Shown here piece after piece: positions 1 through 11,439 of a stretch of DNA of 64,000 nucleotides; position 1 is the first letter of the stretch; every line of letters begins with the position of its first letter. The notes under the pieces were generated by a model that saw nothing but the letters and a program-made list of their open reading frames with translations, was not told the origin of the DNA and did not search any database. The DNA lies in NCBI GenBank assembly GCA_964036295.1, contig OZ038468.1, forward strand, positions 14,022,183 through 14,086,182, written 5' to 3'. The stretch comes from Plumapathes pennacea. Lineage: Eukaryota > Cnidaria > Anthozoa > Antipatharia > Myriopathidae. The translations under genes and the position numbers were made by a program.

Positions 1-152
1 AAGAGGACAATATATTTGGCTTGAAGAAGAGACCAAAGCTCTATGGGCTCAATGTTGCAAGCTGGACGAATCAGTTGTACCCGACACAAGCAACTCATCA
101 AAATATGGATTCAAGTGTAGCATGCGAACATTACAAAGAATATGAAATGCAG
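1..152 (+). CDS. Possible 3' part of a coding exon cut by the window edge
   Basis: The first 152 bases are open in a plus-strand frame beginning at base 3 (EDNIFGLKKRPKLYG at its start) and end at a good donor, CAG|gtacgt, at 152/153. A second frame beginning at base 2 is also open, but ends at a TGA near 149-151. I do not recognise either peptide. It could be the last part of an exon from a gene lying mostly to the left, or chance. Nothing after it up to about 600 looks coding. Confidence 0.2.
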
Positions 153-620
153 GTACGTTGAGACTTCTCTGGAAGTAAGAACTCATCAAACGATGTTAGA
201 TTCTTAATTATTATACACATGTTTGGGGATTGGTCAGTACAAAGTGTTTTGTAGAATGCTGCACTAATAATATTGTTGCTGCTTATGATTGCAATTTTAA
301 TCTTTCTCTTCACCGGTTATATAAAACATAGGTCCGCAAAGCGTACGTGAAACTATTTTCTAGTTGATGATAGTCTATGATAGTGCATGATATTTAGTTT
401 GTGTCAAAACGGGTGTGAGAGTTCGAACCATTATCGAATATTATCACCGTTTGATCGGGGTTTTACACCATGCCAGCTGCATACCATACATGACCAAACA
501 CAAATGCACAAACATGACAGTTTACTATAAAATTATTTTGAGCTTATCAGCATAAAAGGTTAGGAGGAAGGTATAGCTTGCCAAAATATTTCAAGTTCTG
601 TAAATTTCTGCGAAGTAAGC
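153..620. other. No gene seen
   Basis: AT-rich sequence with no convincing exon, RNA gene or repeat structure. The short minus-strand open frame at 131-313 has no recognisable domain and is not supported. Confidence 0.4.
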
Positions 621-1155
621 CAGATTTTGACTCGTTATAATAGTTTTGTATTAACGTGTAACACACTCCAGCCAAACAAACCTGTTTCTCGTGCTGTTTT
701 TCGAACGGTGGTGAAAAGGAATCACAGTAAAATTTCCTGTCGATTTTTCAGTCGATTTTCATTAGCGACAAAACCTACTCGAGACAATTACTTTTATAAA
801 CAAACAACTCAGACATACCACAGTCGATCTGCATCTGCAGTTATGTCACGAAATCATGTGTCAACAAACATATTATGCGAGATAAACCAGATTTTGACTT
901 GTTATAATAGTTTCGTAACGTAACACACCAAACAAGTGTGACACACTCCAGCCAAACAAACCTGTTTCTCGTGCTATTCAAACAGTGGTGAAAAGGATTC
1001 ACAGTAAAATTTCCTGTTGATTTTTTCATTTGGTTTTTCATTAGCAACAAAATCCGCTCGAGACCATTTTATAAACAAACATCTTAGACATACCACAGTC
1101 GATCTGCATCTGCAATTATGTCATGAAATCATGTGTCAACAAACATATCAGCGAA
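621..1155. repeat. Tandem direct duplication, about 265 bp x 2
   Basis: Copy 1 (about 621-880) and copy 2 (about 888-1,155) share the same order of blocks: CAGATTTTGACT, ACACACTCCAGCCAAACAAA, CACAGTAAAATTTCCTGT, ACCACAGTCGATCTGCATCT and ATCATGTGTCAACAAACATA. They differ by point changes and short indels. The short open frames inside are not shared between copies, so this is noncoding repeat DNA. Confidence 0.8.
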
Positions 1156-1473
1156 TGCACAAAATTCAGAATATGCTTTACCTTTGCCAAAACATATGTC
1201 ATGGTCACACCATACAGCATAAAGTTCGGTATGGAGGATTGGTGCTTCAAAGTCAAGTACTGGTGAAACATGATTTACACTAATTTATCACCGCACGTCT
1301 GGATCACATAACAGCCAACAGGCAGACGCCTGTTGTGTAATATCTGCCTCATATGCAAACTACTGCAAATATTTTGACTCAGAAGGTTAAGAGATCAAAG
1401 CAAACTTCCTTCATAATGTCTTTGGTTGTTTATGAATATCCCTTTTTGTTAGAATCCATTTTAAAACTATGAC

Positions 1474-2191
1474 TTAAGGTGATTCCCTAGAAAAAGAATC
1501 TGTCATAGATTTGTAATGAAACTTGGCACAATTGTACAACAACTCAAGTGGGTCACAACGATGCAATAAAAAGAAGGGGTCACCATGCTCATTTTTAGGA
1601 CACAAGTTAACGAATATGGTGTTCTAGCAATGTGTTGTGCGCACCCCGATACTGGGAAATAAGGTCAATGCTTTTCAATGCAGTCTGAAATATAAAACAC
1701 CAAACCCTCAACTTTATTACATTTACTATTCACCTGTCATAGGAAAATATATTTGAATAGCTCCAAATTTATTGTAACACCAAAAGTTAGTGGGAAGTTG
1801 ATGTGCTGTCTTGAACTGGAAGTGGCCTGATCCATAGCATTTCTTTCAACTGCATAAAATCTGCCCATAGATTTCTGCCAATTTTTTCCTGTTACTGGGG
1901 GCACTGTTCTTATTAAAATTATGGAATAAAATATGGGGGTCACTGTGCTTGTTTTTTGCATTTTTTGTCGGAAAAGGCGAATATTCACTTCAAAATATGT
2001 CTTTCCGAGAGGGGACTGGAACAAGTTTCAACTTTCAAGGTGGCTGCTCCCACAAGGAAAAATAAAACTTATTTGTGTAAAGAGTATAAAGAATTTTTCA
2101 TCTTGAAATTTTGGTGGTTCTCAATGTCCACCATCTCAAAAGTGTTATGCACACTAAAGATGCATAATGCAAAACTAGGGAATCACCTTAA
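1474..2191. mobile_element. MITE with TTAA ends and 17-bp perfect TIR
   Basis: The element starts TTAAGGTGATTCCCTAG and ends with the exact reverse complement, CTAGGGAATCACCTTAA, 718 bp apart. TTAA at both edges is the target site used by piggyBac-superfamily elements, so a piggyBac-derived nonautonomous element is the best guess. The interior holds two related segments (about 1,579 and 1,934, each with a GGGTCAC motif) and no transposase frame. Confidence 0.75.
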
Positions 2192-3300
2192 AAACACCTT
2201 TCTGAACAGGGAACATTTTAGACCAGCAAGGACACTTTGGCCCTAAACGCAGGGGCACGCTATAAAAGCCCCCCCCTCCCACGGGAAATTTTTTTGATAT
2301 TAAATACAAAATGGTGGAGTGAAGAAAGCCAGCAAGAAGCCTCTTGCTTTTCTTGGCACAAACAGAACTGTCAGCTAAATAAATGGTTTTACACAGCAAC
2401 ATTTATGTTTACAAGTTGCCAATTGTGCATTTTCATGTTGTGTTTGTCAGCAATAGGCAGAGCAACAGATTCAGCGTGGCGGCCTCTTTTTAAATCGCAC
2501 GCCGTTCCCTCCAGTCATCTTGGTTTTTGACCAACTGAAGGATACATTTCTTATTTCTTGTGACACTGTAACGGTCTGTAAACAAGACCTTTCTTGGTAT
2601 ACTATTTTGATGGCAGATGTTTAGTGTTTATGAGTTATTCCAAACAAAATAAATTGCAATTACAAAAAGCAAATCATTTCACGGTTCAGTCAGTCCAATA
2701 TTGACTCAATTCGGACTCAAATGAGGATGAAACTTCAATATAATAGCCTCAAATTAAAAGTTCGGAGTTTGTAATAACAATAAACTGCAGTTAAGAAGAC
2801 TGGCTAAACCATATTCACTTGACTGCGAATCATGGTCATGGAGAAACTCCAGAATATTGACAAGGAGAACGTGAAGATGAACCCGGCGAATGACAGATAA
2901 TATAAGCGCTTTTGCAACGCGCACACAGCTTTATATGGCCAGTAAGATCTATATTGTACAACGTTATTTATTCTGACCAAGAAAATAACATTTGTTATTT
3001 AGTTACTCTCATTTGTTTATCACGCAGAAGCCATTTTGAATGGCAACCACCATCTTGCCGGTCAATTAATGTATTCATTAAAATCTTTCTTAGGAAGATC
3101 CTTTTATAGTGCGCCCCCGTGTTTAAGGCTGAAATGTCCAGCTGGGCATTGTGGTCTGGGCTGAAATCCCCCAGGGGACAATTTGGCTCGGTCTGAAATG
3201 TCTGGCCAGACAAAAAATGGGGGGACATTTCAGATTGGTACATCTGAAATGGAAGAGCATGAAAAGCTGTAGGAGTGCAAAGTTTCAGGCTCACAACCTT
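2192..3300. other. Intergenic, degenerate repeat fragments only
   Basis: No convincing exon. Around 2,225-2,275 and 3,105-3,240 there are related fragments (CTATAAAAG near a G/C-rich stretch, and repeated CTGAAATGTC motifs), probably remnants of dispersed elements. Small open frames on both strands overlap each other and show no domain. Confidence 0.4.
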
Positions 3301-3369
3301 TATGGATTAAATTTGGCACCATTTTAAAATGAAAAATATTGAGAAGATTTGTATAGAAAAAATTGCTGG

Positions 3370-4090
3370 AATACAAGCCTTAAGTGTGAGCAACCTGCTG
3401 CAAAGGGCCTATTCAGTGGCAATCTTCATCTTTTTTCTAAGAGGGGGGCAACTACCAGATGAATATTATTGCTCTAATTATATTGTACACTCAAAATCCC
3501 ATACAAGCAACTACCATATTCTTAATTTTTCAAACTGTCCAATTAGGGATTAATATTGGAAGTTTGAAAAATACACTAAATGTCTGTACAAACAACAGCA
3601 ATTATTTAGTTGCTTGTGTACAATATAATTAAAACATAACTGGACTACATGCTGCCCAATTTAGAAATAACTAAATTTGAAAAGTTCCTGACTGCCAAAT
3701 TGGGCCAGGTTGCATTTTTCAGCCCCCAGAATTTTTGTCAGCCCAAAAGCAAAATGCAACAATTAAAAAGATAAAGTATTTTTTTTATATTAAGAGAGGC
3801 ATGCTTACTTATTGCAAGCTACACTCTATCAGTAAGTTCTTGCTGAGTTAACATCTGACTTCCAAATTTGAGCATGTTTGTGACCACCCTGCTGCAGAGG
3901 GCCTATTCAGTAGTGGCATGCAATTCTTTTATTTTTCTTAGAGGGAGACAACTACCTGACGAATTATTGCTCAAATCCACTGGCCCAGAAGCAAAACACA
4001 ACAGTTACAAAGATAAGTAAAGCTTTTTATTTTTTTTTAGGGGGGAGGGGGGCTTGCTTATTGCAAGCTATAATCAGCAACAAAAGTTCT
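3370..4090. repeat. Direct duplication of a repeat segment
   Basis: Sequence at about 3,390-3,480 (GGGCCTATTCAGTGG, then GGGGGGCAACTACC) recurs diverged at about 3,880-3,980. Sequence at about 3,730-3,830 (CAGCCCAAAAGCAAAATGCA, then TTATTGCAAGCT) recurs at about 3,965-4,071. This is a diverged tandem duplication of a roughly 0.45 kb unit; the hairpin element at 3,477 lies inside it. Confidence 0.6.
3477..3631. mobile_element. Small hairpin element
   Basis: The left part reads AATTATATTGTACAC, CAAGCAACTA, then TTTTTCAAACT. The right part is its reverse complement in reverse order: AGTTTGAAAAA, TAGTTGCTTG and GTACAATATAATT. The arms meet near 3,540. This is a foldback MITE-like structure of about 155 bp. 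Confidence 0.6.
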
Positions 4091-4859
4091 TGGGACACTT
4101 TCAAAAATATTGATGTATCTCAGACACAAGTCATTGACTAAGCGTTACTTAAAGGCGTGAAACCATTTTTCTCCCCAATTCCCCTCTGTACAATGTTGGG
4201 TGTGTTTGGGAAAACAAGTTCAGGCCACTTCAACATTAAACGGGGGGAGGGGGGTTGTCTTTCAACTGAAACAGTAGAGAAATTACTGAAACTGCGAGTG
4301 TCCCAAGACTTTTGTCACTGATTGTAGACTCTAACAGTCATTTTCTTAGTCTTGCTATGTCAACATTTGACTTTCATAATATGTCTATACCTCTATAACC
4401 AGGTATAGGAAAGACTGAACTTCCTCCAGAGGCTTGCTGTCAGTTGAATGTGATGGAGTCTACCTTGCTAAGCTGGGTATAATTATTGGCACTACTACCA
4501 ATAATTTCCATAAATCTGGATTTCTTTATTTTCAGAGTAAGCTGATTAGCTAGCATCCAGCTGCAGACGTGGCCCAGATAGAAGTTTATCTTAGACTCCA
4601 CTTCAGTGAAACAACAACATTCTTTCACTAGTGGTTTCATTTCATGGCAGTGAGCCAAGCTATGGTGGCAGAAACAGTCACAGTTGAAGCCGTAAAATGC
4701 ACAAATCGAGTATAAGACAGATTTTCTGACGCTTTAATTGTATCAGCGCAAACAATGCAGTACATTGCAGAGTTATGCACTTCTGCAATTTTATTGCATA
4801 TTGTGTCAACGATTTCAATACGTCATTCATATTTGTTACTCATGGCAGAAGAGGGCGTC

Positions 4860-4950
4860 AATGACCAGCGCCCCAACCAATCAGCGTGGGCCAATTCTCG
4901 ATCCCAAAAAAAAAAATTTGAAACTTTGCCTTCAGCAGGTCAAGACCAAG
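4860..4950 (+). repeat. Left inverted flank of the minisatellite
   Basis: The stretch around GCGCCCCAACCAATCAGCGT and CTCGATCCCAA at 4,868-4,906 matches, in opposite orientation and with a few differences, the stretch at 8,220-8,290. Together they bracket the 21-bp minisatellite, which suggests one composite or foldback element. Confidence 0.6.
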
Positions 4951-4969
4951 GCCAGGATTACTCGCCCTG

Positions 4970-5225
4970 CTGTAACCGCCTCTCACCCTCCTCTGACCGC
5001 TTCACACCCTGCTGTGGCTGCCTCATACCCTCCTCTGACCGCTTCACACCCTGCTGTGGCTGCCTCATACCCTCCTCTGACCGCTTCACACCCTGCTGTG
5101 GCTGCCTCATACCCTCCTCTGACCGCTTCACACCCTGCTGTGGCTGCCTCATACCCTCCTCTGACCGCTTCACACCCTGCTGTGGCTGCCTCATACCCTC
5201 CTCTGACCATCTCGCACCCTGCTGA
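4970..5225. repeat. Minisatellite block A, 42-bp unit (two 21-mers)
   Basis: About six copies of a 42-bp unit made of two related 21-mers, one containing CTGACCGCTTCACACCCTGC and one containing GTGGCTGCCTCATACCCTCC. Because 42 is divisible by 3, both strands stay open in several frames, giving apparent repeat proteins that are unlikely to be real. Confidence 0.9.
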
Positions 5226-5700
5226 GACGGTCTCTCACCCTGATAAGACCGCCTCACACACTAATGTGACCACCTCCCACTTTGATGTGACTGTCTCTCA
5301 CCCTGATGTGACCCCTCTCACCCTGATGTGACCGTCTCTTACCTGATGTGACCGCCTCACACCCTTATGTGACCGCCTCACACTCTTATGTGACTGTCTC
5401 TCACCCTGATGTGACCGTCTTTCACCCTGATGTGACTGTCTCTCCCTGATGTGACCGCCTCTCATCCTGATGTGACTGCCACACACCCCGATGTGACTGC
5501 CTCGCACCCTGATGTGACCGTCTTTCACCCTGATGTGATCGTCTCTCACCCTGATGTGACCGCCTCTCATCCTGTGACTGCCTCACCCTGATGTGACTGC
5601 CTCACCCTGATGTGACCGTCTCTCACCCTGATGTGACCACTTCACACACCGATATGACTGTCCTTCACCATGATCTGACCGCCTCACAACCTGTTGTGAT
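5226..5700. repeat. Minisatellite block B, degenerate 21-bp unit
   Basis: Around 22 degenerate copies of a unit like CCTGATGTGACCGTCTCTCA. The GTCTCTCAC core links it to block C, and the CTGACCGC / TGTGACCGC similarity links it to block A. Several copies carry 1-3 base indels that break the reading frames. Confidence 0.85.
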
Positions 5701-5714
5701 TGTTGAACCGTTAC

Positions 5715-6738
5715 AGAACTGTCTCTCACCGTCATGGAATCGTCTCTCACCGTCATGAAATCGTCTCTCACCATCATGGAATCATCTCTCACTGTCATGG
5801 AATCGTCTCTCACCGTCATGGAGTCGTCTCTCACCATCATGGAATTGTCTCTCACCATGTTGGAATCGTCTCTCGCCGTCATGGAATCGTCTCTCACCAT
5901 GTTGGAATCGTCTCTCACTGTCATGGAATCATCTCTCACCATGTTGGAATTGTCTCTCACCGTCATGGAATTGTCTCTCACCATGTTGGAATCGTCTCTC
6001 ACCGTCATGGAATTGTCTCTCACCATGTTGGAATTGTCTCTCACCGTCATGGAATTGTCTCTCACCATGTTGGAATCGTCTCTCGCTGTCATGGAATCGT
6101 CTCTCACCATGTTGGAATCGTCTCTCGCCGTCATGGAATCGTCTCTCACCATGATGGAATCGTCTCGCCGTCATGGAATTGTCTCTCACCATGTTGGAAT
6201 CGTCTCTCACCGTCATGGAATCGTTTCTCACCATGTTCGAATCGTCTCTCACCGTCATGGAATCGTCTCACCATGTTGGAATTGTCTCTCACCGTCATGG
6301 AATTGTCTCTCACCATGTTGGAATCGTCTCTCACCATGTTGGAATCGTCTCTCACCATGTTGGAATCGTCTCTCACCATTATGGAATCGTCTCTCACCAT
6401 GTTGGAATCGTCTCACCATCATGGAATCGTCTCTCACCATGTTGGAATTGTCTCTCACCGTCATGGAATCGTCTCTCACCATGTTGGAATTGTCTCTCAC
6501 TGTCATGGAATTGTCTCTCACCATGTTGGAATCGTCTCTCACCGTCATGGAATTGTCTCTCACCATGTTGGAATCGTCTCTCACCGTCATGGAATCGTTT
6601 CTCACCATGTTGGAATCGTCTCTCACTGTCGTGGAATCATCTCTCACCATGTTGGAATCGTCTCTCACCATGCTGGAATCGTCTCTCACCGTCATGGGAT
6701 CGTCTCTCACCATGTTGGAGTCGTCTCTCACCACGTGA
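5715..6738. repeat. Minisatellite block C, 21-bp unit alternating as 42-bp dimers
   Basis: About 48 copies of a 21-mer. Two versions largely alternate: GTCTCTCACCGTCATGGAAT and GTCTCTCACCATGTTGGAAT. Long open frames occur in three frames on both strands because the unit is seven codons long. There is no start context, signal peptide or flanking domain arguing for translation. Confidence 0.9.
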
Positions 6739-6757
6739 CCGCCTCCAGGCGGTTACC

Positions 6758-7713
6758 GTGCGCGTTGATTCGTTCCCATGTAGTGATGATTTGTTCCCGT
6801 GCAGTGATGATTCGTTCCCTTGTAGTGATGATTCATTCCTGTGCAGTGATGATTTGTTCCCGTGCAGTGTTGATTCGATCCCCTGTAGTGATGATTCGTT
6901 CCCGTGCAGTGTTGATTCGTTCCTATGCAGTGATGATTCGTTTCCGTGCAGTGCTGATTCGTTCCCCTGTAGTGATGATTCGTTTCCGTGCAGTGCTGAT
7001 TCGTTCCCCTGTAGTGATGATTCGTTTCCGTGCAGTGTTGATTCGTTCCCCTGTAGTGATGATTCGTTTCCGTGCAGTGTTGATTCGTTCCTATGCAGTG
7101 ATGATTCGTTTCCGTGCAGTGTTGATTCGTTCCCCTGTAGTGGTGATTCGTTCCGTGCAGTGTTGATTCGTTCCTATGCAGTGATGATTCGTTTCCGTGC
7201 AGTGTTGATTCGTTCCTCTGTCGTGATGATTCGTTTCCGTGCAGTGTTGATTCGTTCCCTTGTAGTGGTGATTCGTTCCGTGCAGTGTTGATTCGTTCCT
7301 ATGCAGTGATGATTCGTTTCCGTGCAGTGTTGATTCGTTCCCCTGTAGTGATGATTCGTTTCCGTGCAGTGTTGATTCGTTCCTATGCAGTGATGATTCG
7401 TTTTCGTGCAGTGTTGATTCGTTCCTATGCAGTGATGATTCGTTTCCGTGCAGTGCTGATTTGTTCCCCTGTAGTGATGATTCGTTTCCGTGCAGTGTTG
7501 ATTCGTTCCTATGCAGTGATGATTCGTTTCCGTGCAGTGTTGATTCGTTCCCCTGTAGTGATGATTCGTTTCCGTGCAGTGTTGATTCGTTCCTATGCAG
7601 TGATGATTCGTTTCCGTGCAGTGTTGATTCGTTCCCCTGTCGTGATGATTCTTTTCCGGGCAGTGTTGATTCGTTCCCATGCAGTGATGATTCGTTCCTG
7701 GGCAGTGATGATT
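6758..7713. repeat. Minisatellite block D, 21-bp unit alternating as 42-bp dimers
   Basis: About 45 copies of a 21-mer, alternating between GATTCGTTCCCCTGTAGTGA and GATTCGTTTCCGTGCAGTGT types. It has the same period and dimer habit as block C. A loose match (TGATGATTCGTTCCC against TGTTGGAATCGTCTC) suggests shared ancestry. Open frames here are a by-product of the period. Confidence 0.9.
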
Positions 7714-8170
7714 AACAATACTTTTCAATGGTAAGTGTAAGTGATTTACTTGTAAGTGTTTTGAACCTCAACAAGGTTTAAGAAATATATAAGACGTTCC
7801 TGTGTAACAGCCTCATCTAAACACGCGGGAAGTCGGAATAACACGAGATAAGACTAGGGAAACCAATGAATAAATTTTAGTCGAGTGACGAACTTTAATT
7901 TTCTCTTTCAGTCTCTCACCAGAAAAATTTCATATAGTACAGAGAACTTGGTTTTTGGCAACTTGCTCAAAGGACAACTGATTGGAAAATATAATATCAT
8001 TACAACACCCATACGCTTTAGAGAATCTGCATTTTGAGCTTGCGAGTGAAAAGGTCCGCCAGCAAAGAAAATAATATATCTAGACTCATTTCAATTACAT
8101 GCACCGTCGATTTTGACAGCTTGGCTTCCAGCAAATATAAATTGTTAAGACAGGAATGTAACACTAGACG
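7714..8170. other. Intergenic, with a diverged piggyBac-like MITE copy
   Basis: No gene seen. At about 7,890-8,065 a diverged copy of the MITE found at 9,992, 39,052 and 46,601 is recognisable (TTTAATTTTCTCTTTCAGTC, then CATTTTGAGCTTGCGAGTGA). Its ends have decayed. Confidence 0.5.
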
Positions 8171-8179
8171 GCACTTGTT

Positions 8180-8290
8180 ACTTGGCCTTTAGCCAAGTCC
8201 AAGGGTAGCCGATTTTTGCTTGTTGGGATCGAGAAATGGCACACGCTGGTTGGTTGGGCGCTCTTTTTTTCGCTGACGCGTTCTGCCCTT
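8180..8290 (-). repeat. Right inverted flank of the minisatellite
   Basis: Read on the minus strand it contains GAGCGCCCAACCAACCAGCG followed by CTCGATCCCAAC, matching the left flank at 4,860-4,950. Similarity is clear over about 65 bp and fades further out. Confidence 0.6.
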
Positions 8291-8809
8291 CGGATGTGTT
8301 TCTACTCTGGTCTCGTGTTTTGTCGGAATATGTGTGAATCTTCGATCGTGCATTTGAAATCAAAACAGTATTCATACGCGGAGAAAGTCGTAGCTGCATT
8401 GTTTACAGTGACGGCATTGTGCGTCAATGTAAAAGCTGTTGACTTTCTTGGCACGACCTGCATTGTACTGATTGTTTGTTACATTAGATTCGTTCAGTGT
8501 TAACAATTCACCAGGTTCAGTCTTGATACGAAGGCAAACGGAAGCCGGTAATATGTAACAAGACGAGGTTTGGCCAATGTACTTAGCCTTGGCATGGTGT
8601 CGAGTACAAGCTAGAGTGGTTGTCTTACACTAAAGGCATATACACACTAACTGCAATCTATATGAAAGATGTGGTACAGAATGAAGATCAACAGCGACAA
8701 CGAAAAAAAAGCGGCAGCTTGAACGGCTTCATGTCTGTAGTCTGGTAAGGGTTTATTATGTTGTTCATTTGATTATTCCTGATTATAGGAATATATAGCT
8801 TGGAAAACT

Positions 8810-9075
8810 AATAACAATAGATACATGCGCCACACTGCAATAGAGTAGTCCTGCAAATATGATAGTATTAAAAAAAAGTGATAGAAACATAGGCTAGGAA
8901 CATATCAGATCATTAGAATTTTTTGAACAATTATGAATACCACACGCTCCGAATCGCAGTAGAGTAGTCCTGGCTAGGAAATATAAAACATCACAAGATA
9001 CCTTTGAACAATTATAAATACTACATGCTCCGCATCGCAGTAGAGTTGCCCTGGCTAGGAACAACACAGCACTAG
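8810..9075. repeat. Degenerate tandem repeat, about 82 bp
   Basis: Two good copies begin at about 8,924 and 9,006 (GAACAATTAT, CGCAGTAGAGT, CCTGGCTAGGAA), with a partial copy near 8,830. Short minus-strand frames here are not credible genes. Confidence 0.6.
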
Positions 9076-9199
9076 ATGCAAGCTCCAATGCTACTACTCC
9101 AACTGGATGTATGAATCTTCACAAAGACTTGGCTAGGTGACCCAACATTAGATGCGGAGAGTGAATTCCTGGAATACCAACTGGAACGCAGGGAGTTTT

Positions 9200-9871
9200 C
9201 AGGTATTTGAACTGGCTTATTTCTTATCATTGTTGACGAGATAAAGCTTTAAAACTACGCATATATTTATCTGTAATTTTGACCGGAAATGGCGGTTTGT
9301 TATGCGAAGTTTGAAGTCCTTTTACTTGCACACAGATCTAAATATAGACATAAAGTTTGCATCAACATATTTGCGAATCATTCCGAAACATTCCCTGAAA
9401 GTTTCATGCGATTTCAATGATCGGCCGAGACGGGACATTGTTTTCAGTAAGAGACAAAAAACGGCCGATTTTGGACAAAAAGTTAAGGTGTTAGGCTTAG
9501 CTTCTGGTCGAAAATCGGCCCATTTCGACCAAAAATATAAATCCTTCCAAACTTACGGGGATTCTTACTGCGACTATAACGAGACTTCAGGCGGTTGAAC
9601 TGGCTTATTTCTTGTCATTGTTAACGAGATAAAGCTTTAAAACTACGCATTTATTTATCTGTAAATTTGACCAGAAATGGCGGTTTGTTATACGAAGTTT
9701 GATGTCTTATTTCTCGCGGATAGTTTGAAATATACATAAAGCTTGCATCAGCATATTTGGAAATCATTCAGAGACATTCCCTATAAATTGTATGCAATTT
9801 GAATGATCAGCCGAGACGGGACATTGTTTTTAGGAGACAAAAAACGGCCGATTTCGGACAAAAAGTTAACT
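9200..9871. repeat. Direct tandem duplication, two copies of about 285 bp
   Basis: Copy 1 (about 9,200-9,488) and copy 2 (about 9,588-9,871) share TTGAACTGGCTTATTTCTT, ACGAGATAAAGCTTTAAAAC, AATGGCGGTTTGTTATG/AC, GCCGAGACGGGACATTGTTT and ACAAAAAACGGCCGATTT. The style (aaaatcggcc-type motifs) resembles the satellite monomer, but I could not align them fully. Confidence 0.7.
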
Positions 9872-9991
9872 GACAGTCATCCGAAAACCGTGCGTCAATG
9901 CTGAATTGGGCCACGTGTTCATATTTCATGGTGCTCTTGTTTGTCACCAGGATTACATTTCCTGTGGCCACGAGGGCAACGTCATGCCAGG

Positions 9992-10203
9992 TAAAGTACT
10001 TTCACTCCCAAGAGTGATCAACTTCAATTTTCTCTTTTCAGTCTCCCACCAGAGATATATTATACAGTATGGAGAATTTGGCATTTGATAACTTGTTCAA
10101 ATGACAGTTGATTAAAACATTAATTCTCGTTTCATCACTCGTACATTTTCTTATTTTAGGTATGGGAGAATTTGTATTTTGATCTTGGGAGTGAAAGGGT
10201 TAA
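9992..10203. mobile_element. piggyBac-like MITE, copy 1
   Basis: An element of about 210 bp. Its right end is CTTGGGAGTGAAAGGGTTAA, and its left end is diverged (ACTTTCACTCCCAAGAG). The same family is at 39,052-39,259, 46,601-46,810 and, decayed, 47,615-47,787. TTAA at the boundary and CCCTTT-type termini fit a piggyBac-derived nonautonomous element. Confidence 0.7.
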
Positions 10204-10439
10204 TGACCACAAACAAACTTCTCGTACTAACACAACATATAATGGCTGCGACATATAATTGAAACCCAAAGCTAAATTTTTCTGTGGAAGCATCGTTTTT
10301 GTGAAGATTGTGAATTGGTCGCCAGTGAACTAACTAAAGACGCCGTATCCCGGGGGGAGGGGGGGAGGGGTGGTTGGGAGAACTCCCACATATGAGTCAT
10401 ATAGAGGGGTGGCGAATGGTAAAATCTGAGACTCGCCGA

Positions 10440-10550
10440 GACGCCGAGACCCTTGTTTGAAAATCCGAGACCGAGACTCCGGGTTTGACAAAATCCGAGA
10501 CCAAGACTCCAACGATTCTGAAAATCCGAGCCCGAGACTCAGTGCAGTGA
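10440..10550. repeat. Short degenerate repeat of GAGAC motifs
   Basis: Repeated AAAATCCGAGA / CCGAGACTC units, about 30-38 bp apart. Confidence 0.45.
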
Positions 10551-10559
10551 AATGAACGC

Positions 10560-10960
10560 TAGCTCTTCAGTTATACAAATTAACATTTCGACATTTTTAC
10601 GGCCAATCAAGGTCACGCGCCGTGTCACTCCGTTTCCGGTGATGTGTCGGCAAGCTTCCGGAAAGCTCCTTATCACTTATCCCGATACAAACCGCGCGCC
10701 TATTGGCCGAAAATCGCGCTCTATCAGAGTTAGGGTTTTCACAACAAACGGATCCATACTCGATTCTGATGGGTTCCCAACCGTGATCAATAAGAGCACA
10801 GAACTCACAGACGCACGGCTGCGAGATCATCGCGCAACACGCCCGAGCGAAACGATCAAAACGGCGAACCGTACGCGATTTGTTAGCTTTTGTTAAATGA
10901 AGTAAATGATGCCCGCTTAATTCGAAGCGCGCACACGTGATCCTCTGTCAAAGAAAGCTA
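10560..10960. promoter_or_regulatory. CpG-rich segment, possible promoter of the 11-12.6 kb exons
   Basis: This stretch is visibly richer in CG dinucleotides than its surroundings (for example CGCGCCGTG, CCGCGCGCC, AATCGCGC) and contains ATTGG boxes. It lies just upstream of exon-like segments at 11,132 and 12,285. The overlapping 114-codon frame at 10,552-10,896 has no recognisable domain and could be chance in CG-rich DNA. Confidence 0.2.
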
Positions 10961-11131
10961 AAGGAAACTCCCAGTAGTTGTACTTTATACCCAGTATGTC
11001 TTCTTGGACAATTAATTCTAAAACCGCAAAATCGAATCGCTTCAACTTTTAATCGCACATGCCAGTGAATAGTGAATAGACCAGACTAACGAATCAAAGT
11101 AAAGGTCTGTTTCTGTGACATGTTGTTTCAG

Positions 11132-11188
11132 TTTTGAGAAGAAACGGACTTCTAGCTACTTCTGCACCTAAAATCGTTCAGCCGCAGG
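11132..11188 (+). CDS. Candidate coding exon 1, unknown gene
   Basis: A 57-nt segment between a good acceptor (TTGTTTCAG at 11,131) and a good donor (gtaagt at 11,189). Only one frame is open, entered in phase 1 (LRRNGLLATSAPKIVQPQ), and it leaves in phase 1. It joins in frame to the segment at 12,285 to give GPSASEATRSV. I do not recognise the protein. The intron between them contains the diverged satellite relative at 11,440-12,035. Confidence 0.35.
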
Positions 11189-11439
11189 GTAAGTTTGACA
11201 AATTTGGGAGAATCTCTTTCGTGGTCTTTGTGGACATCCGAGGATATTAGATAAATATAGATAGCTTTTTGAAAACGTGTAAATGTTCCATGTTAGAAAA
11301 CAACTGAAACAGCTCTAAGCGAGTAATTTTTTTTTAAAGTGTGGTTTCAATATTATTACCACCAATATTCTACTAAATACTTGTACTATTGTGTGTGGTT
11401 GATGGCTATTTATGATATCGTCAACAGGTGAAAACAATA

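Noticed and set aside
410..500. tRNA-like B box (GGTTCGAACTC on the minus strand)
   Set aside because: No A box or cloverleaf pairing could be found at the proper distance.
4738..7734. Many long open frames, up to 488 codons, on both strands
   Set aside because: All lie in 21-bp/42-bp tandem repeats whose period is a multiple of three; the frames overlap each other, repeat low-complexity heptads and have no flanking domain.
10552..10896. 114-codon frame starting ATGAACGCT
   Set aside because: No recognisable domain, overlapped by an equally long minus-strand frame in CG-rich DNA, and no splice site linking it to the exons at 11-12.6 kb; kept only as a possible promoter region.
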